Made by a program: the position numbers and the translations under genes. Positions 17,552 to 25,573 of a DNA stretch of 64,000 nt are shown in pieces (position 1 is the stretch's first letter; each line of letters begins with the position of its first letter). The DNA comes from Eubacterium sp. (lineage in GTDB: Bacteria > Bacillota > Clostridia > Lachnospirales > Lachnospiraceae), in assembly GCA_017475235.1 (NCBI GenBank), contig JAFVGA010000020.1, positions 43,769 to 107,768 on the forward strand. Reading direction: 5' to 3'. Below the pieces are notes generated by a model, which was not told the origin of the DNA, ran no database searches, and saw only the letters and a program-made list of their open reading frames with translations.

Positions 17552-19291
17552 TTAAGATTGTGTCTTTATTACATATGTACTTCTATTAAAACTCATTGTG
17601 GTCAAATATTGTCGGTTCTCACCTAATTTCTCCATATAAGCAGAAACCAAATATGAAGTGATTGAAGTTACGTCTACATCTTCCTCAGATATATCAAATA
17701 AAACTCCATTATCTTTACTAATAATTCTTATTTGATCAGGGTCTATATAAATAGTTATTTCACCCAGTATAGCTTTTTCATTATTCTTTTCCCAAATAAG
17801 CATGTACAACTCTTCTATAAGTAACTTAACCCTGTTAATAGTTAGAGTGTCCACTTTATTATCCTCTAGCAGACTTCCGACCTCCTGCTGAAGTCTAATA
17901 ATCTTTTTAGGATCTACTGATATCTCAAAATTTGTTATATTCTTATGCCCTGGTACTTTAGATAAAAGTAACGGACAATCATCTTTGCCATAACGTAATC
18001 TAATTACTAGCATGAATATTCCACATGCTACTGCCGGCGCCACTCCAAGTCCTGCGAACATTCCTGCCACTCCAAAGATTTTTCCTAAAGTCACACCTAA
18101 GAGTACGCTAAAAACAACATCTCTCATAGCGCATACTATTACTCCGATTTTAATTTGATCGATTGTCAAATAATAGGAAGTTATCAAGTACAAAAGACTA
18201 GTAAATGTTGAGCCAATGGCTGTTAGTCGCACTCCAATCACTATCCAGCGAGCCATCTCAGGATTTGTCACATTTAAGAATCCTGGAACATATGGAGCTA
18301 TTATTAATAGGGCAACAGTAACTATAAGTCCTTCTACTATAGCTGTGCGTCTAGCCAATGCATAGCTTGTACGAAGTCCCTTGTGGTTTTTCTCTCCCAC
18401 ATATACGCCAAATATAGGGCATACTGCCTCACCTATTCCATCGAACATAAACTGTCCCTCACGACACAACGTAATGACAGATGCCAATATCAAATACTTG
18501 GAACCAAACTGATTGCTTATAAAACCGTTAAATGTGGCTGTCAATATAGATATATATAAAAACGAGCTAGCGTCTATCATACCATATCTAAGGACCTTCT
18601 TAAGAAGCCCGAAGGAGAAGTATAAATTCCAACGTAGCGAATTTCTTTTACGTCCAAAGTGGATTAACAGAATAAGCAAAGATATTATATAAAAAATAAA
18701 TGATGCAAAACCTATTCCCCTCATTCCGATGAAACGGCTTAAAACGATAGAAAGCGTTATATTCCCCAAGCCCTGTATCACATTGGCAATGGTTGATATA
18801 AATTCGTCACCATCTCCATTTACTATCTCACTCAATAGCATTTGAAACGGCATAACAAGAAAAGTAAGGCGCATCCAGAAGAGATACTCTTTAGCATATG
18901 CCAAAACTTCTTTGTGGGGCGAACTACTTTGTAGAAATATATCTCCTAAGAAAGATATCGCTATAAACATAATAATGCCTACAGTGATTGTCATAAGTAC
19001 GCCAAATCCGAATATTCGATCGGCCTCCTTCTTGCGGAAGCGCCCCATCTCTTTGGAATACAAAATAGGAATTCCAAGAGAAAAAAGTGTTCCTATAAAT
19101 ACTACAAAAGAATATAGAGGTGTCACCAGTGTAACACCAGCCACAGCATCAGCGCCTATAACGGCACCCGCTATCAACGAATCAGACATCACCATAAGTG
19201 ATGACATCATCATAGTTAGTGTTCCACCTAACAACATAGAATAATATTTTTTTGACATTAGTGTAGATTGACGCCTCTTTAACATGCTCAT
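17552..19291 (-). CDS. MATE-family exporter fused to a C-terminal HATPase (RsbW-like) domain
   Basis: 579 residues. Residues 1-~440 are a MATE transporter with about twelve helices (LVMSDSLIAGAVIGADAVAG near the start, a central VGEKNHKG loop). Residues ~446-579 form a soluble tail with the layout of an anti-sigma factor/GHKL ATPase: an amphipathic helix INRVKLLIEELYMLIWEKN at the N-box position, then RIISKDNGVLFDI as a D-x-G G1 box, then a degraded G2 region. The usual N-box Asn after the Glu is replaced by a hydrophobic residue, so ATP hydrolysis or kinase activity is uncertain. Placed between a phosphatase and a second MATE gene. The fusion is read directly from one uninterrupted frame. 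Confidence 0.82.
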   Translation of the reverse strand: MSMLKRRQSTLMSKKYYSMLLGGTLTMMMSSLMVMSDSLIAGAVIGADAVAGVTLVTPLYSFVVFIGTLFSLGIPILYSKEMGRFRKKEADRIFGFGVLMTITVGIIMFIAISFLGDIFLQSSSPHKEVLAYAKEYLFWMRLTFLVMPFQMLLSEIVNGDGDEFISTIANVIQGLGNITLSIVLSRFIGMRGIGFASFIFYIISLLILLIHFGRKRNSLRWNLYFSFGLLKKVLRYGMIDASSFLYISILTATFNGFISNQFGSKYLILASVITLCREGQFMFDGIGEAVCPIFGVYVGEKNHKGLRTSYALARRTAIVEGLIVTVALLIIAPYVPGFLNVTNPEMARWIVIGVRLTAIGSTFTSLLYLITSYYLTIDQIKIGVIVCAMRDVVFSVLLGVTLGKIFGVAGMFAGLGVAPAVACGIFMLVIRLRYGKDDCPLLLSKVPGHKNITNFEISVDPKKIIRLQQEVGSLLEDNKVDTLTINRVKLLIEELYMLIWEKNNEKAILGEITIYIDPDQIRIISKDNGVLFDISEEDVDVTSITSYLVSAYMEKLGENRQYLTTMSFNRSTYVIKTQS

Positions 19292-19315
19292 TAAATATAT
19301 GCTCCTCTGCTAATA

Positions 19316-20638
19316 TCATCCAATTTTCAGTATTGAATAATCAAATAACTTTTCTTTTCTAATGAATCGTACATATATGTACATTAAAGCGATTGCCACT
19401 GCAGGTCCCAAACCTACGCCTAGCGCTATTCCCTCTAAGGAAATTTTTCCCAATAGTATTCCTAATAATGAAGGACATACTGCTACGGACATACTGAATA
19501 AAATCAGTGTTCTTCTCTTTCTTAATGTATATTGATAGAAAATCGCTGTAACTCTTGAAAGGCAAATGAATAATGCTCCCGGTGCAAAAATCATTAGCAT
19601 AATGGTTGCCTGCTCTGCTGTCTTAGGATCGTCTATATCCATCGCTCCTGGCAATAAACTAGCCGTCAACAATATAATAGCAGTTAGTGCTATACCCTCT
19701 ATCAAGACCGCTTTCTTAGTTGTCTTGATACTGTGGTCCATACTATCTTTACTATTCTTACCTATACTATCGTTTATCGCTACCGTTTCGTATTCGCTTA
19801 TACCCTCGCCCAGATACAGAACGAACTCGAATATATCAATTACTATTGCTATAGCCGCAACTCCCAACTTTCCATATTTTGTTAAAGTAAATCTATTAAT
19901 AGACACTTCCAAAATTACGATAAAGGCAGTAAGCGCGCTTTCTGCAAAACCAAGTTGGGCGATTTCGAAGGCATCGCGGAAGTTGAGGTATCGTGTCATC
20001 TTTAGTCCATGCTTTTTAGTAAATAGGAATGTCAATTTGATTAGCAATGCAACGCCAATTGATATAACTGACGCCAAAGCAATACCAGTAACTCCCATTT
20101 CCATACCTAGATACCATGAAAGTCCTGCATTAATTACAACACGGGCCACCATTGAAGTATAGAACTGTACATAGCCGCCTCGATACAAGACATATGTAAA
20201 TATAAATGTATCAAACATATCCAATAGAGGATAAAAACGCATTACATTAAAATATTCAAGTGAGTACTTATATACCTCAGGTTTGTCAGCTACCACATGA
20301 ACTAGCTGAGGTGTAAATATTACATATATGGCAGTTAGCGTAAATCCAACTATTGCACACATAATTATTGTTTGACTAAAAATTTGGCTCATTCTTTTTT
20401 TGTCGCCGGCACCATGTGCTCTTACAATAAGTGCAGCGCCACCGACGCCAACAAGATAAGCCAAAAATACCTCCAAATATGTATATGGCTCAATCAGATT
20501 GACCGACGCAAAGGCCGCATCATTAGAAAGATTACCGACTACAATTTCATCTATAAGCAGTCCGATAATCTCAAGAATAACTCCCACAGTCGCTCCCATA
20601 AACACTGGGAAGAATTTTATATATTTTTTATCTGACAT
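19316..20638 (-). CDS. MATE-family efflux transporter
   Basis: 440 residues, about twelve membrane helices, MATE pattern (GLLIDEIVVGNLSND, VGVGGAALIVRAHGAGDKK, second-half VAINDSIGKN). Closest by eye to the transporter half of the downstream fusion but without the ATPase-like tail. Proton- or sodium-driven export of an unknown small molecule. First gene of a four-gene operon ending at the 15714 terminator. GGGAGAG seven bases before the ATG. Confidence 0.9.
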   Translation of the reverse strand: MSDKKYIKFFPVFMGATVGVILEIIGLLIDEIVVGNLSNDAAFASVNLIEPYTYLEVFLAYLVGVGGAALIVRAHGAGDKKRMSQIFSQTIIMCAIVGFTLTAIYVIFTPQLVHVVADKPEVYKYSLEYFNVMRFYPLLDMFDTFIFTYVLYRGGYVQFYTSMVARVVINAGLSWYLGMEMGVTGIALASVISIGVALLIKLTFLFTKKHGLKMTRYLNFRDAFEIAQLGFAESALTAFIVILEVSINRFTLTKYGKLGVAAIAIVIDIFEFVLYLGEGISEYETVAINDSIGKNSKDSMDHSIKTTKKAVLIEGIALTAIILLTASLLPGAMDIDDPKTAEQATIMLMIFAPGALFICLSRVTAIFYQYTLRKRRTLILFSMSVAVCPSLLGILLGKISLEGIALGVGLGPAVAIALMYIYVRFIRKEKLFDYSILKIG

Positions 20639-20693
20639 TAACGCTCTCCCTAAACTAATATCACTATTAATATTCTATCATAAAACAATAAAT

Positions 20694-20743
20694 GCTACGA
20701 GCCTTCAGTTCGAACGCGCAGCGTTCTCACTGTGGGCTGTCGC
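20694..20743 (+). repeat. REP-like palindromic repeat, copy 1
   Basis: Begins GCTACGAG, contains CAGTTCGAACGC-GCA-GCGTTC, a six-base perfect hairpin with a three-base loop, and ends CTCACTGTGGGCTGTCGC. GC-richer than the surrounding intergenic DNA. Second copy 19 bases downstream. Confidence 0.75.
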
Positions 20744-20751
20744 AGTTCGCA

Positions 20752-20774
20752 AGTATGAATAAGCTACGAGGTTA
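20752..20774 (+). repeat. Inverted copy of the 3' end of the adjacent GMP-synthase-like gene
   Basis: Twenty-three bases from AGTATGAATAA to CGAGGTTA on the plus strand match without mismatch the reverse strand at 20884-20906, which is the end of the GMP-synthase-like coding sequence (Glu-Tyr-Glu-stop) and its trailer. The two arms enclose repeat copy 2 and the terminator. Confidence 0.85.
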
Positions 20775-20814
20775 TTCAGTTCGAACGCTCCGCGTTCTCA
20801 CTGTGGGCTGTCGC
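20763..20814 (+). repeat. REP-like palindromic repeat, copy 2
   Basis: Same architecture as copy 1: GCTACGAG, then CAGTTCGAACGC-TCC-GCGTTC and the identical CTCACTGTGGGCTGTCGC end. Only the hairpin loop and the spacer after GCTACGAG differ, so the stem is conserved while the loop varies. Confidence 0.75.
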
Positions 20815-20824
20815 CCAATATCCA

Positions 20825-20876
20825 AAAAGAAAAAGAACCGAGAAGAAATAAATTCCTTCTCGGTTCTTTTTCTTTT
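20825..20876 (-). terminator. Strong terminator after the GMP-synthase-like gene
   Basis: A 21-bp perfect stem (AAAAGAACCGAGAAG core) with a 10-base loop and A/T-rich flanks. Confidence 0.9.
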
Positions 20877-20895
20877 CGTCTATTAACCTCGTAGC

Positions 20896-21879
20896 TTATT
20901 CATACTCAATCGTACCCGTAGGCTTTGGTGTCATGTCGTATAGTACGCGGTTTATTCCTGGTACTTCATGAGTTATTCTATCTACTAACTTCTGCATTAG
21001 GTCGAATGGAACGTGTTCTATTTCGGCAGTCATTGCGTCTTTTGTGTTTACTGCACGGATGATGCACATCCACTCGAATGCACGCTTGCCATCTTTTACG
21101 CCTGTTGATCTAAAATCTGGTACTACTGTGAAGTACTGCCAAACTTTTCCAGCTAGTCCTGCTTTTTCGAATTCTTCACGCAAGATTGCGTCTGATTCGC
21201 GAACAGCCTCTAATCTATCTCTTGTGATAGCGCCTGGACATCTAACTCCCAAACCTGGGCCTGGGAACGGTTGTCTGTAAACCATATTTTCAGGAAGTCC
21301 TAGTGCGTCTCCTACCATTCTTACTTCATCTTTGAATAAGATTTTTACTGGCTCTACTAGTTCAAAGTTTAAATCTTCTGGAAGTCCACCCGCATTGTGG
21401 TGTGCTTTTATTCCATCTTCACTCTCTAGAATATCTGGCCAGATTGTTCCCTGTGCCAAGAACTCTACGCCTTCTAGTTTTCTTGCTTCCTCGGCAAAGA
21501 CCTCGATAAACTCATTTCCGATTATCATTCTCTTTGTCTCAGGATCATCTACTCCAGCTAGCTTGTCCAAAAATCTATCTGTAGCATCCACATAAACTAG
21601 ATTTGCATTCATCTGGTTTTGGAATACCTCGATTACCTGCTCAGGCTCGCCCTTACGTAGTAATCCGTGGTTTACATGCACGCATGTTAGCTGGTCACCA
21701 ATCGCTTTGATAAGAAGCGCTGCCACTACTGATGAATCTACTCCACCAGAAAGTGCAAGCAATACCTTTTTGTCTCCTACTTGTTCCTTAACAGCCTGTA
21801 CTTGCTCATCTATAAATGCGTTTGCAAGCTCAGGTGTTGTAATTCTAACCATATCATCTGGTCGTCTGTCGTATACCAT
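20896..21879 (-). CDS. GMP synthase ATP-pyrophosphatase-only paralogue (no glutaminase domain)
   Basis: 327 residues covering only the ATP-PPase and dimerisation domains of GMP synthase: [14 protein letters not shown] (PP-loop), [26 protein letters not shown] and the C-terminal PTGTIEYE. There is no class I glutamine amidotransferase domain; a clear start with AGGAGGG precedes the ATG at 21879, so it is not a 5' truncation. It could use free ammonia or borrow a separate glutaminase, as archaeal GuaA-B does. A full-length GuaA lies 6 kb away (27913-29484), making this a diverged second copy. Confidence 0.9.
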   Translation of the reverse strand: MVYDRRPDDMVRITTPELANAFIDEQVQAVKEQVGDKKVLLALSGGVDSSVVAALLIKAIGDQLTCVHVNHGLLRKGEPEQVIEVFQNQMNANLVYVDATDRFLDKLAGVDDPETKRMIIGNEFIEVFAEEARKLEGVEFLAQGTIWPDILESEDGIKAHHNAGGLPEDLNFELVEPVKILFKDEVRMVGDALGLPENMVYRQPFPGPGLGVRCPGAITRDRLEAVRESDAILREEFEKAGLAGKVWQYFTVVPDFRSTGVKDGKRAFEWMCIIRAVNTKDAMTAEIEHVPFDLMQKLVDRITHEVPGINRVLYDMTPKPTGTIEYE

Positions 21880-21927
21880 TTTTATCCCTCCTAAATTTCC
21901 TCGTTATATAAAATTTTAACAAAATTA

Positions 21928-21956
21928 AAAGGGATTTTCTATAAGAAAATCCCTTT
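21928..21956 (-). terminator. Terminator after the amidase gene
   Basis: Thirteen-base stem AAAGGGATTTTCT with its complement around a three-base loop, ten bases after the amidase stop and followed by a T-rich run on the minus strand. Confidence 0.88.
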
Positions 21957-21966
21957 AGCTTATTAG

Positions 21967-22914
21967 TTATTTCTTCTTTTTAAAGTATTTCTTAATGCCC
22001 TTTGTAATGGCTGCTGCCATCTTGCTCTGTGTCTTCTTTGATGTGCTTGTGGCTTTGTCTCCCACTTCCAAATCTATAGATGGAACTGTAGAGTATGATG
22101 TCTGCGTCAAATCCATGGCCATACTTCCTCTACCACAAACTTTAAGTCCATTCTTTCTAATTCCCCATATAACAGACTTGCCAAATTTATTATGTTGTTT
22201 CCAGTGTTGCTTTACTGGTGTCATATTTCTATATGATTTAACATTTGGCACTGATAGGAAAAAGGCTCCCTTGTTAGATGAAGAACTATCATAGTGAAGT
22301 GCTATATGACAATTCGCATGTTTATTTGCTAGCACTGTTCTTGCTATATTATCGAGTTGAACATTTGCCTTTTCTCTAATCATAAGAACATCAAAACCTG
22401 CTTTTAACAGTTTCTTCTTGAGTATCTTCGCCATAGAAAGTGTAGCTGCTGCTTCACTCTTTTTCCCAAGGCCTGTTCCACCAGTAATAGCTGGAGAATA
22501 CTTGGCACCTGCCCTGGTACTTCCACTTATTAACTTTCTAGAACCATCTGGATGGCATAGTGTCCTATATCTCTCTCCACCTCTTGTGCCGTGTCCAGCG
22601 TTCACACACACTGTAATCCTTTTTCCCCAAGTGTGTTTATAAAGAGTAGCCTTACCCGAGTGAATCTTTGAGTATTTTGCATACTTATACTTCTTCTTAA
22701 ACTTCACTTTCTTTTTGACTATTTTTTTAACAACTACTTTCTTTTTCTTCTTTTTCTTTTTTGTAGTTTGAGCTTTGGTAGTAGTCACTACCTTTTTTGT
22801 TGTTTGTACTTGCTTAGTGGTTGTTTCATTTTGCGCGGACGCAGATTTACCTATGCATCCTGCAATTATAAACAACACAACTGCTAGCGATATAGTAATT
22901 ATTACTTTTCTCAT
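21967..22914 (-). CDS. N-acetylmuramoyl-L-alanine amidase-like lipoprotein (Amidase_3)
   Basis: 315 residues. The N-terminus VVLFIIAGC is a lipobox, so the protein is probably a membrane-anchored lipoprotein, followed by a Thr/Lys-rich linker. The catalytic domain has the zinc amidase pattern: CVNAGHG (His), KSEAAATLS (Glu), HIALHYDSS (His) and SIDLEVGD (catalytic Glu). It should cleave the amide bond between MurNAc and L-Ala in peptidoglycan. The extended Lys runs between residues 55 and 80 are shared with other exported proteins of this window. Ends in a strong terminator. Confidence 0.9.
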   Translation of the reverse strand: MRKVIITISLAVVLFIIAGCIGKSASAQNETTTKQVQTTKKVVTTTKAQTTKKKKKKKKVVVKKIVKKKVKFKKKYKYAKYSKIHSGKATLYKHTWGKRITVCVNAGHGTRGGERYRTLCHPDGSRKLISGSTRAGAKYSPAITGGTGLGKKSEAAATLSMAKILKKKLLKAGFDVLMIREKANVQLDNIARTVLANKHANCHIALHYDSSSSNKGAFFLSVPNVKSYRNMTPVKQHWKQHNKFGKSVIWGIRKNGLKVCGRGSMAMDLTQTSYSTVPSIDLEVGDKATSTSKKTQSKMAAAITKGIKKYFKKKK

Positions 22915-22988
22915 TTAACTTTCACCTTCACAGTCTTCTTCACAATCTTTGAATAATAATTTGCAAGTCCGCCTAGTGATCCTTCCTC
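22911..22988 (-). other. Possible remnant of a Lys-rich protein C-terminus
   Basis: Between the PLP-enzyme stop and the amidase start a 25-codon open frame reads GSLGGLANYYSKIVKK and ends in a KVKVK tail whose stop overlaps the amidase ATG. The composition matches exported proteins nearby, but no usable start codon is present. It may be a relic of a deleted gene or chance. Confidence 0.3.
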
Positions 22989-22993
22989 CTATT

Positions 22994-25099
22994 TTAGTAC
23001 TCTGGATTTGCATCAGATTCTTGTGTCATCTTTCTTGCTTGATTCATAACTGTTGGCATCTGTTCAAAGAAGTAGTCTATCTCTGCCTCAGTGGTGTATG
23101 ATGCAAAACTGATTCTAACCATACCCGCTGTATTTTCATCTGAACAGTTTTCAAATCCTTTGGCGGTGGCATCACTTATTCCCATCAATCGCCATACATA
23201 TGGGTGAGCACAGAATGCTCCACGCCTTGTATCTATGCCTGCATACTTAGCAAGTCTTTCAGCTAGGAATGCTGTGTTAATATCGTGGAAGTTGAAACTA
23301 ACCACGCCTGTTTTGTCAGAAACATTTACTGTATCTCCGTATATGATTACCTTTGGCAACTTCTTTAATCCCGCAATCAATTTTTTGATTAGCACTTGTT
23401 CATGCGCCTGAATATTATTCATTCCTATAGTGCTTAGGCAGTCAATGGCTGCTCCTAGTCCCACTACCGCTAAGTAGTCAGGTGATCCTGCTTCATAAAC
23501 TTCAGGGGCTTTCTTCCAGTATACCCAGTTGTCTCCTACCACCTTGATAGTTCCGCCGCCGTAGAACATTGGTTTATGCTTATTCAAAACTTTTGTTAAA
23601 CCAACCACAGCTCCGCCACCTTCAGGTGAGTACATCTTGTGTGCTGAGAATGCGAAGAAATCAATATCATCATTTGGATCTTTCACATCTCCCACCATAG
23701 AGAATTTTCTATGAGCCACAATCTGAGCTCCATCCACTACTAACTTTGCTCCGTACTTGTGAGCAAGTCTTGCTACTCTATGGACGTCCGTCACATAACC
23801 AGTTACATTTGAAGCGGCTGTGATTGAAACTACTTTTATCTTTTTAGTTTTCTTTTTCTTTTTACCTTTTTTCTTCTTATTATATTTCTTTAGGATTTTC
23901 TTTAATTCGTTATATTTAACTCTACCTTTGCTATCAACTTCTGCATATTTTACTTTGCAGCGCTCGCGCCAACTTAAGTCGTTAGCATGATGCTCTATTC
24001 TAGTAGCAAGCACTATATCTTTCTTGCTTGTTACAAGTGCAGATGCAAGTTTGTTTAGTCCATCTGTTGTGCTATTTGTGTAGAAACATGTGTGTTTTTC
24101 TGGATCTGCGCCCAAGAACTCGATTACTTTGTCGCGGGTTCTATTATAGATTGCTGTAGTGTAACTAGACTTCTGACTGTCGCTTCGCTCCACTGCTGCA
24201 TACATCTTCTTTTTCTCTTGGATAGTATCATTTACATACTGGAATTCCAATGTAGTGGCCGCGTTGTTAAAGTGAGTCTGAGCTCTCATTGTTCCATCTT
24301 CTAATTTGACTGGCTGATTTAGACCAATCACCTTATCTTGAAGTGTATTTAATGAATATCCAGGCACTTTCTCAATGGCATAACCAAACACACGAACTGC
24401 AGAAGGGATGGTTATTTCTGCACCATCTTTAAACTTCATAGTTGTAGTTATATATGATGTTCCATTTTTAATACCTGATACTATTCCTTTGTCGGAAAGA
24501 CTAGCATACTGTTTGCCATCATCTAAAGTAAATGAAAGTTTATAATCAGACTCCTTATATTTAGAACCAAACCTCTTGTTTCCTACAAAGAAGTTTTTTA
24601 CTTTGGCGGGAATATTAACTGTATTTGTGCCAAGATGTTTCTTGATAAAGATATTATTAAATGCCTTGTAATCGTCATCTGATAACATCTGGCTTGCACA
24701 GTCACCCATATCTTCCTTTTTAACTTTTATGGTGATTTTTCCAATGTATCTCTTTTTGTGGTTTTTAAGTTTCTCATATATCTTAGCCTTAGTCTTTCCG
24801 ACTTTCTTTGCGTAGATATACTGTCTCTTCTTAGAGTCTTTTGCAATCTTCGCAATCTTTGTATTTTTAATCTTTGCAGTATATTTTCCTTTTTTCTTTG
24901 CATTTATTACATATTCTTTTACTAGCTTATGGCCATCCTTAAGTTTCTTAGGACTTGCATATTTGCTGTAGTAGAGATCCATAGACTCTGTTCCTGCTTT
25001 TGCTTTCTTCTTTTTCTTTGCAGCAGAAACACTCGCGCCCGCTCCAAAGGATGTCGCGATTAATGCGATACAAAGAAGTATACTAATGATTTTTTTCAT
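22994..25099 (-). CDS. Secreted class V aminotransferase / cysteine-desulfurase-like PLP enzyme
   Basis: 701 residues from the ATG at 25099, chosen for GAGGAGG upstream. Residues 1-28 are a clear Sec signal peptide ending VSAA. Then come two Lys-rich Ig-like (BIG_2-type) modules to about residue 255, then a full fold-type I PLP domain: HFNNAATT, RIEHHAND, VVDGAQIVAHRKF, FAFSAHKMYSPEGG with the PLP lysine (about 488), and RRGAFCAHP with a Cys (about 630) placed as in SufS/CsdB cysteine desulfurases. Exporting such an enzyme is unexpected: these are normally cytosolic. Reaction inferred from family only. Confidence 0.88.
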   Translation of the reverse strand: MKKIISILLCIALIATSFGAGASVSAAKKKKKAKAGTESMDLYYSKYASPKKLKDGHKLVKEYVINAKKKGKYTAKIKNTKIAKIAKDSKKRQYIYAKKVGKTKAKIYEKLKNHKKRYIGKITIKVKKEDMGDCASQMLSDDDYKAFNNIFIKKHLGTNTVNIPAKVKNFFVGNKRFGSKYKESDYKLSFTLDDGKQYASLSDKGIVSGIKNGTSYITTTMKFKDGAEITIPSAVRVFGYAIEKVPGYSLNTLQDKVIGLNQPVKLEDGTMRAQTHFNNAATTLEFQYVNDTIQEKKKMYAAVERSDSQKSSYTTAIYNRTRDKVIEFLGADPEKHTCFYTNSTTDGLNKLASALVTSKKDIVLATRIEHHANDLSWRERCKVKYAEVDSKGRVKYNELKKILKKYNKKKKGKKKKKTKKIKVVSITAASNVTGYVTDVHRVARLAHKYGAKLVVDGAQIVAHRKFSMVGDVKDPNDDIDFFAFSAHKMYSPEGGGAVVGLTKVLNKHKPMFYGGGTIKVVGDNWVYWKKAPEVYEAGSPDYLAVVGLGAAIDCLSTIGMNNIQAHEQVLIKKLIAGLKKLPKVIIYGDTVNVSDKTGVVSFNFHDINTAFLAERLAKYAGIDTRRGAFCAHPYVWRLMGISDATAKGFENCSDENTAGMVRISFASYTTEAEIDYFFEQMPTVMNQARKMTQESDANPEY

Positions 25100-25154
25100 T
25101 TCATTCCTCCTCGAAACTTTATTTAATTCTACGTTCGTTCTCATAGTTATTCTC

Positions 25155-25160
25155 ATTATA
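25155..25160 (-). promoter_or_regulatory. -10 element for the secreted PLP-enzyme gene
   Basis: TATAAT on the minus strand about 55 bases upstream of the chosen start; the -35 (TTAAGT at 17 bases) is weak. Confidence 0.4.
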
Positions 25161-25212
25161 ACAAAAAACCGCTATAAACTTAAGGTACAAAAAAGAAAGA
25201 ACGATAATAGTA

Positions 25213-25241
25213 TTGTCTTCAACCCATTATTACGATATACT
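25213..25241 (+). promoter_or_regulatory. Promoter of the DUF4177 gene
   Basis: TTGTCT, 17-base spacer, TATACT, about 33 bases upstream of the ATG, with GAGGAGG in the leader. Confidence 0.6.
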
Positions 25242-25273
25242 CAAATTACACTATTATTGAGGAGGTACGGACA

Positions 25274-25540
25274 ATGGGAATTTTAAGCAATGCTAGTAAT
25301 GAATCTACATATTCAGGCGCTTCAGGAGCAGAAGGATTAGATTATGTAGTATTACAGGTTACTTTGAAGGAGAAGTTGATCGGAACAGGTTCAGGAAACC
25401 TAACAGCTTTGGAAAAAGTCATCAATGAGCAGGCAGCAAAGGGATATCGTCTACACACTATCACAACTGCTTCAGCATCAAGTGGTGGTCTAATGGGCGG
25501 AGACAGAATCCAAGCTACTTTGGTTTTCGAAAAACTATAA
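25274..25540 (+). CDS. DUF4177 small protein
   Basis: 88 residues of the DUF4177 type: DYVVLQVTL early, an ALEKVINEQAAKGYRLHTITT helix-strand core and a final ATLVFEK strand. Small alpha/beta protein of unknown function, no signal peptide. Own promoter and terminator, with a very strong GAGGAGG ribosome site nine bases before the ATG, which suggests high expression. Confidence 0.85.
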   Translation: MGILSNASNESTYSGASGAEGLDYVVLQVTLKEKLIGTGSGNLTALEKVINEQAAKGYRLHTITTASASSGGLMGGDRIQATLVFEKL

Positions 25541-25541
25541 T

Positions 25542-25573
25542 AAAAAAGGAAGGGTTAAACCCCTTCCTTTTTT
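25542..25573. terminator. Bidirectional terminator
   Basis: Thirteen-base stem AAAAAAGGAAGGG with its complement and a six-base loop between the convergent DUF4177 and SpoIIE genes; it overlaps the SpoIIE stop codon. Confidence 0.9.

Noticed and set aside
20639-20693. Promoter of the MATE/STAS operon
   Set aside because: Several AT-rich hexamers occur but none has a convincing -35/-10 pair with 16-18 base spacing.
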